Origin: Panopea generosa
Lineage: Eukaryota > Mollusca > Bivalvia > Adapedonta > Hiatellidae
Direction of reading: 5' to 3'
Assembly (NCBI GenBank): GCA_029582155.1
Contig: CM055898.1
Coordinates: forward strand, 38,015,458-38,079,457
Length of the DNA stretch: 64,000 nucleotides
Shown: positions 12,520 through 22,979 of the stretch, piece by piece
Layout: every line of letters starts with the position of its first letter
Position numbering within the stretch: position 1 is the first letter of the stretch
Position numbers and translations under genes: made by a program
Notes under the pieces: model-generated
The model's input: only the letters and a program-made list of their open reading frames with translations
The model's database searches: none
Told to the model about the DNA's origin: nothing

Positions 12520-13680
12520 AAGGCAAGGTGTAGTTATAACGGAGTCCGCTTCATCTTGAGACAAATGTGTCTGTTTAACATGGCGCTGGGTAGTTATGGT
12601 GGAGTCCGCTTTATCTTGAGACATATGTGTCTGTATAACAAGACGCAAAGTAGTTATCGCGGAGGCCGCTTTTATCTTGAGACATATGTGTCTGTATAAC
12701 AAGGTGCGGGGTAGTTATGGTGGAGTCCGCTTCACTTTCAGACATATGTGTCTGTATAACAAAGTGTAGGGTAGTTATCGCGGAGATCGCTTTATCTTGA
12801 GACATATGTGTCTGTATAACAAAGCACGGGGTAGTTATCGTGGAGACCGTTGAGACATATGTGTCTATATAATATGGCACGGGATAGTTATGATGGAGTC
12901 CGCTTCATCTTTTGAGATATGTGTCTGTTTAGCAAGGCTTGGGGTAGTTATGGTGGTGTCAGCATCATCTTGAGTCATATGTGTCTGTATAACAAAGCAC
13001 GGGGTAGTTATGGTGGAGTCCGCTTAATCTTGAGACATATGCGTCTGTATAAAAAGGCGCGTGGTAGTTATAGCGGATTCTGCTTCATCTTGAGAAAAAT
13101 GTGTCTGTATAACAAAGCATGTAGTAGTTATGGTGGAGTCTGCTAAATCTTGAGACATATGTGTCTGTATAACAAGGCGCAGGGTAGTTATCGCGGAGTC
13201 CGCTTAATTTTGAAACATATGTGTCTGTATAACAAGGCAAGGTGTAGTTATAGCGGAATCCGCTTTATCTTGAGACAAATGTGTCTGTATAACATGGCGC
13301 TGGGTAGTTATGGTGGAGTCCGCTTTATCTTGAGACATATGTGTCTTTATAACAAGACGCAGAGTAGTTATCGCGGAGGCCGCTTTATCTTGAGACATGT
13401 GTGTCTGTATAACAAGGTGCGGGGTAGTTATGGTGGAGTCCGCTTCATCTTGAGACATATGTGTCTGTATAACAAAGTGCAGGGTAGTTATCGCAGAGAT
13501 CGTTTTATCTTGAGACATATGTGTCTGTATAACAAAGCACGGGATAGTTATCGCGGAGACCGTTGAGACATATGTGTCTGTATCATATGGCACGGGAAAG
13601 TTATGGTGGAGTCCGCTTCATCTTGTGATATATGTGTCTGTATAGCAAGGCGAGTGGTAGTTATGGTGGAGTCAGCTTCA
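12520..13680. repeat. Higher-order duplication inside the array (~713-bp offset)
   Basis: Units from about 12520-12960 recur at about 13234-13680 in the same order with the same private variants: aaggcaaggtgtag, then a catggcgctggg unit, then aagacgca.agtag, and then a shortened unit in which gagaccg runs directly into ttgagacata (12843 and 13556). The shared internal deletion shows that a block of about 12 units was duplicated together. Confidence 0.8.
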
Positions 13681-13879
13681 TCTTGAGACATATGTGTTTG
13701 TATAACAAGGTGCGGGGTAGTTATAGCGGAGTCCGCTTCATCTTGAGACAAATGTGTCTGTATAACAAGGTGCGGGGATGTACTGATGAAGTCTGCTTCA
13801 TCTTGAGACATATGTGTCTGTATAACAAGGTGCGGGGTAATAATCGCGGAGTCTACTTCATCTTGAGACATATGTATCT

Positions 13880-16800
13880 GTATAACAAGGCACGGTGGAG
13901 TCCGCTTCATCTTGAGACAAATGTGTCTGTATACATGTAACAAGGTCCGGGGTAGTTATGGTGGAGTCTGCTTCATTTAGAGACATATGTGTCTGTATAA
14001 CAAGGTTTGGGGTAGTGTCATTGGAATCCGCTTCATCTTGTGATAAATGTGTTTGTATAACAAGATGCGGGGTAGTTATAGCTGAGTCAGCTTAATCTTG
14101 AGACATATGTGTCTGTATAACAAGGTTTGGGGTAGTGTCAGTGGAATCCGCTTCATCTTGAGTCATATGTGTCTGTATAACAAGGTTTGGGGTAGTGTCA
14201 GTGGAATCCGCTTCATCTTGAGACATATGTGTCTGTATAACAAGTCGCAGGGAAGTTAAAGCAGTCAGCTTCATCTTGAGACATATGTGTCTGTATAACA
14301 AGGCGCGGGGTAGTTATCGTGGTGTCTGCTTCACATTGAGAAATATGTGTCTGTATAACAAGGCGTGAGGTAGTTATGGTGGAGGCCGCTTCATCTTGAG
14401 ACATATGTGTCTGTATAACAAGGTGCGGGGTAGCGTCGGTGGAACCCGCTTCATCTTGAGACATATGTGTCTGAATAATAAGGCGCGGAGTAGTTATCGT
14501 GTAGTCCCCTTCATCTTGAGACAAATGTGTCTGTAAAACAAGGCGCGGGGTAGTTATCGCGGAGTCCGCTTCATGTTGAGACATATGTGTCTGTATAACA
14601 ATGTGCAGGGTAGTTATCGCGGAGCCCGCTTCATCTTGAGACATATGTGACTATATAACAATGCGTGGGGTAATTATGATTTATTATGACAAATGTATCT
14701 GTATAATAAGGTGTGGGGTAGTAATGGTGGAGTCCGCTTCATCTTGAAACATTTGTGTCTGTATAACGAGGTGCGGGCTTGTAACCGCGGAGTCCGCTTC
14801 ATCTTTAGACATATGTGTCTGTATAACAAGGCGCATGGTATTTATTGCGGAGCCCGCTTTATCTTGAGACATATGTGTCTGTATAACATGGTACGGGGTA
14901 GGTATGTCGGAGTCCGCTTTATCTTGAGACATACGTGTCTGTATAACAAGGCACGGGGTAGTTATAGCGGAGTCCGCTTCATCTTGAGACAGATGTGTCT
15001 GTATATATCATAGCGCGGGGTAGTTATGGTGGAGTCCGCTTCATCTTGAGACCTATATGTCTATCAAACAACGCACTGGGTAGTTATTGTGGAGTTCGCT
15101 TCATCTTGAGACGTATGTGTCTTTATAACAAGGCGCGGGGTAGTTATTATGGAATCCGATTCATCTTGAGACCAATATGGTTGTAAAACAAGGCACGGGG
15201 TTGTTGATTGTTATCCCGGAGACCGCTTCATCTTGAAACAAATGTGTCTTCATATCATTTTGCCGGGTAGTTATGGTGGAGTCCGCTTCATCTTGAGACA
15301 TATGTTTCTGTATAACAAGACACGCGGTAGTTATCGCTGAGTCGGCATTATCTTAAGACAAATGTGTCTTTATAACATGGTGCGCGATAGATATGGTGGA
15401 GTCCGGTTCATCTTGAGACATATGTGTCTGTATAACAAGGCACGGGGTAGTTATAGCGAAGTCCTTCATCTTGAAACATAGGTGTCTGTATAACAAGACA
15501 TGCGGTAGTTATCGCTGAGTCCGCTTCATCTTGAGACAAATGTGTCTGTATAACAGGGCTCGGGGTAGTTATGCTGGAATCCGCTTCATATTAAGACATG
15601 TGTGTCTGTATATAATTTCGAGGGGTAGTTATGTTGGAGTTTACTTCACCTTCGGACATATCTGTTTTTAAAAACTAGGCTGAGGGTAGTTATGGTGGAG
15701 TCCGATTCATCTTGAAATATATATGTCTGTATAACAAGGTGCGGGCTAGTTTCCGCGGAGTCTGCTTCATCTTGTGAGATATGTGTCTGTATAACAAGGC
15801 GTTGGATAGTTATGGTGGAGTATGCTTCATCTTGAGACAAATGTGTCTGTATTACAAGGCACGGGATAGATATGGTGGAATCCGCTTCAGCTTGAGACAT
15901 ATGTGTCAGTATAAAACGGCGTGGGGTAGTTATTATAAAGTCCACTTCATCTTGAGACCTATATGTCTGTAAAACAAGGCACAGGGTAGGTAAAGAGCAG
16001 TCCGCTTCATCTTGAGACATATGTGTCTGTAAAACAAGGCACGGAGTAGTTATGATGGAGTCCGCTTCATCTTGAGACATATGTGTTTGTATAACAAGGC
16101 GCGGGGTAGTTATTATGGAGTTCGCTTTATCTTGACACCTATATGTCTGTAAAACAAGGCACGGGGTAGTTAAAGCGTAGTCCGCTTCATCTTGAGATAT
16201 ATGTGTCTGTATAACATGGTGCAGGGTAGTTATGGTGGAGTCTGCTTCATCTTGAGACCTATATGTCTGTAAAACAAGGCACGGGGTAGTTATGGTGGAG
16301 TCCGCTTCATCTTGAGATAAATGTGTCTGTATAACATGGCTCGAGGTAGTTATTATTGAGTCCGCTTTATCTTGAGACATATGTGTCTGTATAACATGGC
16401 TTGAGGTAGTTATGATAGAGTCTACTTCATCTTGAGACATATGTGTCTCTATAACAAGGCAATGGATAGTTATGGTGAAGTCCAGTTCATCTTCAGACAA
16501 ATATGTCTATATGACAAGGTGCAGGGTTGCTATCGGTGGATTCCGCTTCATCTTGAGACATATGTGGCTGTATATCAAGGTGCGGGGTAGTTATGCTGGA
16601 GTTTGCTTAATCCTGAGACATATATGTCTGTATAACAAGGGCGCAGTGCAGTTATCGCGGAGTCCACTTCATCTTGAGACATGTGTGTATGTATAACAAA
16701 GAGCGGGGTAGTTATGGTGGAGTCCGCTTCATCTTCAGACATTTGTGTCTGTATAACAAGATGCCAGGTAATTATAATGGAGTCCCCTTCATCTTGAAAC

Positions 16801-18260
16801 CTATGTCTCTGTAACACTAGGCTTGGGTAGTTATCGCAGAATCCGCTTCATCTTGAGACAGGTGTGTCTGTTTAAATAGGCGCAGAGTAGTTATCGCGGA
16901 GTCTGCTTTATCTTGAGACATATGTGTTTGTGTAATATTGCGTGGAGTAGTTATCGTGGAGTCCGCTTCATCTTAAGACATATGTTTCTGTATAACAAGG
17001 CGTTGAGTAGTAATTGCTGTCTGCTTCATCTTGAGATATTTGTGTTTGTATAACAAGACGTGGGGTAGTTATCACAGAGTCCGCTTCATATTTAGACATA
17101 TGTGCCTGTATAACAAGATGCGGGGTTGCTTTCGTTGAGTCCGTTTCATCTTGAGACATATATGTCTGAATAACAATGTGCAGCGTAGTTTTGGTGAAGT
17201 CCGCTTCATCTTGAGACATATGTGTCTATATAAAAAGGAATGGGGAATTTATTTTGTAGTCCGCTTAATTTTTAGACATATGTGTCTGTAAAACAAGGCA
17301 CGGGGTAGTTATGGTGGATTCCGCTTCATCTTGAGACATGTGTGTCCCTACAACAAGGCGCGGGGTAGTTATGGTGGAGTTCGCTTCATCTTGAGACCTA
17401 TGTGTCTGTATAAAAAGGCGCGCGGTAGTTATAGCAGAGTCCGCTTCATCTTGAGACATATGTGTCGGTATAACCAGTCGCAGGGTAGTTATGGCAGAGT
17501 CTGCTTCATCTTGAGACATATGTGTCTGTATAACAAAGCACGGGTAGTTTTCATGGAGTCAGCTTCATCGTGAGCATATGTGTCTGTATAGCAATGTGTA
17601 GGTAGTTTTGGTGTATTCCGCTTAATCTTGAGACATATTTGTTTGTATAACAAGTCACGGGGAAAATTTAGTGGAGTCTACTTCATCTTGAGACATATGT
17701 ATCTCTATAACAAGGCGCGGTGGAGTCCGCTTCATATTGAGACATATGTATCTGTTTAACAAGGCGCGGGGTAGTTAAAGCGGAGTCCGCTTCATCTTGA
17801 GACAAATGTGTCTGTATAACAAGATGCGGGGTAGTTATAGCTGAGTCCGCTTAATCTTGAGACATATGTGTCTGTATAACAAGGTATGGTGTAGTGTCGG
17901 TGGAATCCGCTTCATCTTGAGTCATATGTGTCTGTCTAACAAGTCGCGGGGTAGTTATAGCAGAATCAGCTTCATCTTGAGACATATGTGTCTGTATAAC
18001 AAGGTGCGTGGTAGTTATCATGGTGTCTGCTTCATATTGAGACATATGTGTCTGTATAACAAGGCGCCATGTAGTTATGGTGGAGGCCGCTTCATCTTGA
18101 GACATATGTGTCTGTATAACAAGGCGCTGGGTAGAGTCGGTGGAATCTGCTTCATCTTGAGACATAGGTGTCTGAATAACAAGGCCCGCAGTAGTTATCA
18201 CAGAGTCCGCTTTATCTTGAGTCATATGTGTCTGTATAACAATGTGCAGGGTAGTTATCG
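13880..18260. repeat. Second higher-order pair inside the array (~3.76-3.83 kb offset)
   Basis: The series 13889-14640 recurs at 17714-18260. Both have a short unit with cggtggagtccgcttcat, a unit with aagatgcggggtag plus atagctgag, units with tagtgtc.gtggaatcc, a unit with ggtgtctgcttca, a unit with ggtggaggccgc, and one beginning gtctgaataa. The matching order of these private variants implies block duplication over nearly 4 kb. Confidence 0.7.
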
Positions 18261-18803
18261 CGTAGTTCCCTTCGTTTTAATACAAAAGTGTCTGTATAAC
18301 AAGGCGCAGGGTAGTTTTGATGTAGTTTGCTTCATCTTGAGACATATGTGTCTGTATAACAAGGCGCGTGGTAGTTATCGCGGGGTTCGCTTCATCTTGA
18401 GACATATGTGTCTGTTTAACAATGTGCGGGGTAGTTATCGCGGAGTTCGCTTCATCTTGAGACATGTGTGTTTGTATAACAATGTGCGGGCTAGTTATTG
18501 CGGAACTCGCTTCATCTTAAATCATATATGTATGTATAACAATGCACGGGGTAATTATCGCGGATTCCGCTTCATCTTGAGACATATGTGTCTGTATAAC
18601 AAGGCGCAGGTAGTTTTGATGGAGTACGCTTCATCTTGAGACACATGTGTCAGTATACCAAGGGGCGGGCTAGTTTCTGCGGAGTCCGCTTCATCTTGAT
18701 ACATATGTGTCTGTATAACAAGTCGCGGGTTAGTTATAGTGGAGTCTTCTTCATCTTGAGACATATGTGTTTGTAAAACAAGGCCCGGGGTAGTTATGGT
18801 GAT

Positions 18804-21020
18804 TTTGTTTATAGCACATTTTGGTACAAAAATTTGATGTTATTCCGACAGCATGCAACTGACCTAAATCTTATATGCCTCACTTGTAGCTGTTATATGG
18901 GATTCACTTTTATTTTGTAAATGGAAAATTTAAGATAACTTGATTGTTATTGTTTTCTGCTAGAAGAATTCGAGAAGGATGATAATGCTATTTTTTAAAC
19001 TTAAACCTGAAAGCAAGCACTAAAATCAGTACATTATTCTAAAATAGAACCTATCTCCATGCTTCCTTTGAGATTATCTCAGATAAACAAAACGATTGCC
19101 ATTTCGAAAGTGCAAGTCACGTTTTACTCTATTAAATGCGTCCTTTAGTGCATATTTTCAACGTATTTACTTAAAACAAGAAAAACACCCTTCTGTCTAA
19201 TGCCACATTTCTTGTCTGACTTTTTGCCTGCATCATTTGTTTAGGAATATAAATACAATAAACGCGGTATGAAAGACAATTGATATTAGACATTATTTAT
19301 TTGGCAATATATTCACAAGACACATTGTCGGCCATTCGTTTATTTGCTAAACAAACCTCTCCCCTTAATCTTAACGAGAAGACAAGGTTGTATTTACTAA
19401 ATGTAAATTTATCGTAGTTTCTCTCTTTGATATAGTTAAAAAAACTTACATTTATAGAAATGAATTGACAGTTTCGTGATAAAAGCCATATTTTTACACA
19501 CGAATTTCTATATTATTGATACATTATTTATCTTTTAAATATATTTTTTCATGTATTAGTATACAACGCATAAATCTTTAATCCTTTAATTTAACTATAC
19601 AGCAATTACTTTAATATTATATTAATAACAATAATGAAATTGTTAAAGATTTAATTACATAGTTTTGTTTATCTGATTCTGACGTTTCCCTGTGTCATTT
19701 TAGTCATATAGTTTACAAAAGTCATTTTATGGGACTACAACGGAAATATCTTTAAAACTAAAAAATCTGCTTATACCAAGTTTATGTCACTGATACAAAC
19801 CAATGTGTAGCTATTACATAATCGTTAGTAATTGTGCATAGAAACCGCAGCTTCACGTATTGATAACAGGGCAACTTTTCTCAAATAATTGAATATAGGT
19901 ACCCACTAGATATAACTCAAAGTTATGAAATTGTCATGTTATGATTAATGATGATATTCGTCTTTCTTGGTGGTGGTTATATTTGTGGTGATTGCAAAGT
20001 GATTTCCAAAATTGGTTGAAAATGAAAATCATTCCATAAAATAAAAAAAAATCCACAAATTACCTATAGTCCTTGTCAGTTAGGTTACAATTATCTATAT
20101 CAAAACTATTAAATACTCTTAACTCTTAAATACTTCTTGAGAATAATATATATTTTACGTACACTTTACAATAAAATAAATAATTCAAGTTTTGCAAAAT
20201 GTGTGTTTAACTGTATCGTACATCTAATGATTACTAATTGTCACTTTTGTATTCGTTTTCAACTTTTTAAAATATGCCATTCAGCACATGCTCCTCCAAT
20301 ATAGTTTCATTATGTTTTAATGTCATGGAAAACTATAATAACTTCCCACATGCATGCTTAATGCTACATTATAAAATTTATTTTATTTCATTGTACACGC
20401 GTGTGTGTGTTTATGTTCGCTGAAGCATTGACATCAATCACCTGTTCGTATTTAAATTGATATTTTTTTGTGTCAAACTAACCATATCACGTAGGCTGTT
20501 TGACCCACTGTTTGCTATGGGAATATTTGATATAATTACAAAAAAATGTTTTTGAAATTTTCTAACTAGTCATTTTATTTAAGTATGTTAGTTAGCTGAC
20601 CATGTATATAACATTATAATATATCGTAATCACATTGATATTATATTAAACTCATTTCATGGTTATTGTTTTTTAACATTTTATGTTCGCATATTGTATT
20701 TGTGTATATTTGTATATTTTGATTCCAAATTGTAAAAACAAGCTGGGTATTGATGTTGTTTTATACTTGAGAGAGCAACATTAAGTTAGCATAGAATTTA
20801 TTTTCATTTCATTGTACACACGTGTGTAAATTGGATTAAGCCTTGACATAACTTACTAATATATATATCTAAATCGATCTTTGTCGCAATAGGCATTGGA
20901 ATGTGTCCTTCCACATGTTAGTTTGTGTACAATACTACTTACATATAGCAAATTTGTTAAACTAAAAGAGAAACATAATTTATGACAATTGTATAGATTA
21001 TGATAATTTAGTTAAGTCGA
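18804..21020. other. AT-rich, intron-like DNA
   Basis: No coding signal. One internal repeat is present: about 20365-20450 and 20788-20870 share words such as ttatttcattgtacac, cgtgtgt and ttgacat. Confidence 0.45.
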
Positions 21021-21025
21021 AAGGG

Positions 21026-21130
21026 AGGGGATGGTTAGCCCGGCAAAGCATTCAATGTTAAAGTGAAAGTCAATGAGTTCAAGTAACGATTTGGTTGCAT
21101 ATGTCTCGTGATTTCCATCTGTACTGATAC
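21026..21130 (+). mobile_element. Possible tRNA-derived SINE piece
   Basis: The segment starts with an A-box-like gatggttagcccggcaaagc and about 45 bp later has a B-box-like gagttcaagtaac. That spacing is typical of a tRNA-related SINE head. Both boxes are imperfect and no tail or target duplication could be defined. Confidence 0.35.
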
Positions 21131-21196
21131 ATGTACATATTATTTGACCGTTGTTGATATGTGGGTTCTTTAACATTATGTTTTCTCTCTATTTAG

Positions 21197-21265
21197 ATTT
21201 CAGGGCAAATTCCAATTAAGTGTGAATATGACCTAAAAGCAGGGAAATATAATGTAAGCACTGCG
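21197..21265 (+). CDS. Candidate 69-bp internal exon, product unknown
   Basis: A pyrimidine-rich acceptor (tttctctctatttag) precedes a 69-bp segment that is open in frame 1 and ends at a gtaagtac donor. It would encode 23 residues including GQIPIKCEYDLKAGKYNV, and is symmetric (phase 0 to phase 0). An alternative acceptor six bases further in (atttcag) also keeps the frame. Composition is protein-like, and both splice sites are good. No neighbouring exon was identified and no family is recognised, so chance remains possible. Confidence 0.45.
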
Positions 21266-21869
21266 GTAAGTACAATCAAATAATAAACCATCGGAGCGGT
21301 GGATGCCAACATTGATTAATGATACTTCTCGAAACGTCAACTCGACGAAAGTGCAGTTTTATTTTTTAAAACATTCGATCATATAGCTTTTTCAATTATA
21401 GGTATTACAAAAACGCTTTGGTTTATATAGTGTCAAATAAAACAAACATATTGATTAACTACATGTAACTATGGTTTGTTAACGCCTTGTTTGATTTTGT
21501 AATTCAATGAAGACAAATTTTGAAGGAAGGAACATGTTCATCAATAACATATAAAAGTGATTTTCATTAGCAAAGGCTGAAATAAGAATTCCAAAAAGTA
21601 ACGCATACAAATTGTTATGTCTGCTGTTTTGGTATCATTCCAACATTTGTATTGAATTTTTAGCCATTTAAAATCATTTATTGCTGTGAACAATAAATCA
21701 CTTTAAATATTTTTAAAGTAAACATCTGAATTCAGCACTAAAATATTTATAAGTCAAAAACCTTTGGATGAAATATTTGCCGCAAACGATAATTATACAA
21801 TATGAACGTTGAATCTTCATCCTTGAATTTTTGAACTACTCTATTTTAGCTGGGTTGGCAAGAAAGCTC

Positions 21870-22005
21870 AAATCTATTTTGAACCTCTCCCAGGCTTGGC
21901 TTCCTGGATAGGATCAATACTTGAGAGGCACCGGGTCTATCTTGGATCGAGTCTGCAACCTACGACATGAGCTTCAACACTTTATTCACTACACTACAAT
22001 GAATA
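21870..22005 (-). mobile_element. tRNA-derived SINE fragment
   Basis: On the minus strand the B-box-like word agactcgatcc (plus 21944-21954) is preceded by an A-box-like region. It is followed by a tail containing tattgatcctatccaggaag. The tail words resemble the element at 35438-35550 (ggttctacccaggaag), suggesting one SINE family. Ends and target duplications were not resolved. Confidence 0.5.
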
Positions 22006-22009
22006 TAAC

Positions 22010-22975
22010 AAAGTGTCATCACGTATCTTTCATATATGGGTGTTGGCGTTAGAAAGTTAATGAGGATAAAGTTTTTCACTTTCTTATTTTAATGGTTCTG
22101 TTTTTGCACTGAAATAGTAAGTTAATGCGAACATGATACTACCAGTATGTTAAGACATGTGTTTTTAGACTGCACTGAATAGACCATGCCAAAAAGACGC
22201 AAACAATCCCGCTAAACCATAATATTTGATTACCGGGCAATGTACTTGCCTCATTTAATGTTAAAGTGTTGTAAATTACAACAGTTCGGATATTACCAAG
22301 AGCAATTGTATTTAAAAATAGAGAGGAATTAATATTTTATTGATTATACTACCGTGCGAATTTTACCCTTAATTTATTGTACAAAATGTTCACAGGAACA
22401 ATTTTAGTATTTTATAAAATCAAGAAATTAATCCATATCATACTTTGAATTTGATATTGCACATATCGATACGGTGATTTGATATTGTTGAAAAAAAAAA
22501 CTTAAATCACTTGACAAAAGAAATGAATATGATAAAACATTATGGTTTAGAAATATAACATTTATTTTATTACATTAAAAATCATAATATATTACCTGCA
22601 ATTATAAATGATTATGTGTATTTAATTTCATCTGTATGGTGTCACTAATGAACTTCTACGATGACATGTAACAGAGGATAATGGATAAAATAGTTGCTTT
22701 TGCCATTTCAAAGTTTGATTGAGACGATTTAAACATTAATGTCTGAATACATTATTGAATTATCAAATTAATCTAATACATTACTGAAGTGAATTAGCGT
22801 GAGAGAAGTAATTATGAAAAAGATGTGTGATAAGGTGGTGGGGTTTGAGCTTGGCGCGACCTATCAAACCTAAATATACTGAGATGCTTTAGTTTGTTTT
22901 AAATCGCCTTGACGCTAAACTTAAGCATTGTACAGCGCCAAATATCGCCCTGTTTTGTTGGACGCTAAAATCATC
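22010..22975. other. AT-rich DNA without recognisable genes
   Basis: Nothing recognisable. GC rises from about 22830 as the 3' flank of the LINE is approached. Confidence 0.4.
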
Positions 22976-22979
22976 GTCA

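Larger units (their letters stand above)
12326..18803. repeat. 60-bp minisatellite array, ~108 copies
   Basis: About 6.48 kb of head-to-tail 60-bp units. In phase, a unit runs tatgtgtctgtataacaagg, then cgcggggtagttatggtgga, then gtccgcttcatcttgagaca. By count this consensus is about 48% GC, clearly higher than the flanks. Units differ mostly at ggcgcgggg (variants gtgcg, gcacg, gtgtg) and at the atcgcgga/atggtgga/atagcgga site, that is, at CpG positions. Some units carry indels, for example the short units near 12843, 13556, 13889 and 17714. Because 60 is divisible by 3, both strands give 20-residue periodic open frames (minus SQDEADSTITTPRLVIQTHM; plus with CLYNKARGSYGGVRFI), each broken repeatedly. 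The longest is 284 codons, at 15646-16500 minus. I treat it as a non-coding minisatellite; no gene flanks it. Confidence 0.95.

Noticed and set aside
12313..18764. Many open frames of 60-284 codons on both strands
   Set aside because: All are phases of the 60-bp repeat, occur on both strands over the same bases and are broken by indels. No start, splice or flanking context supports a gene.
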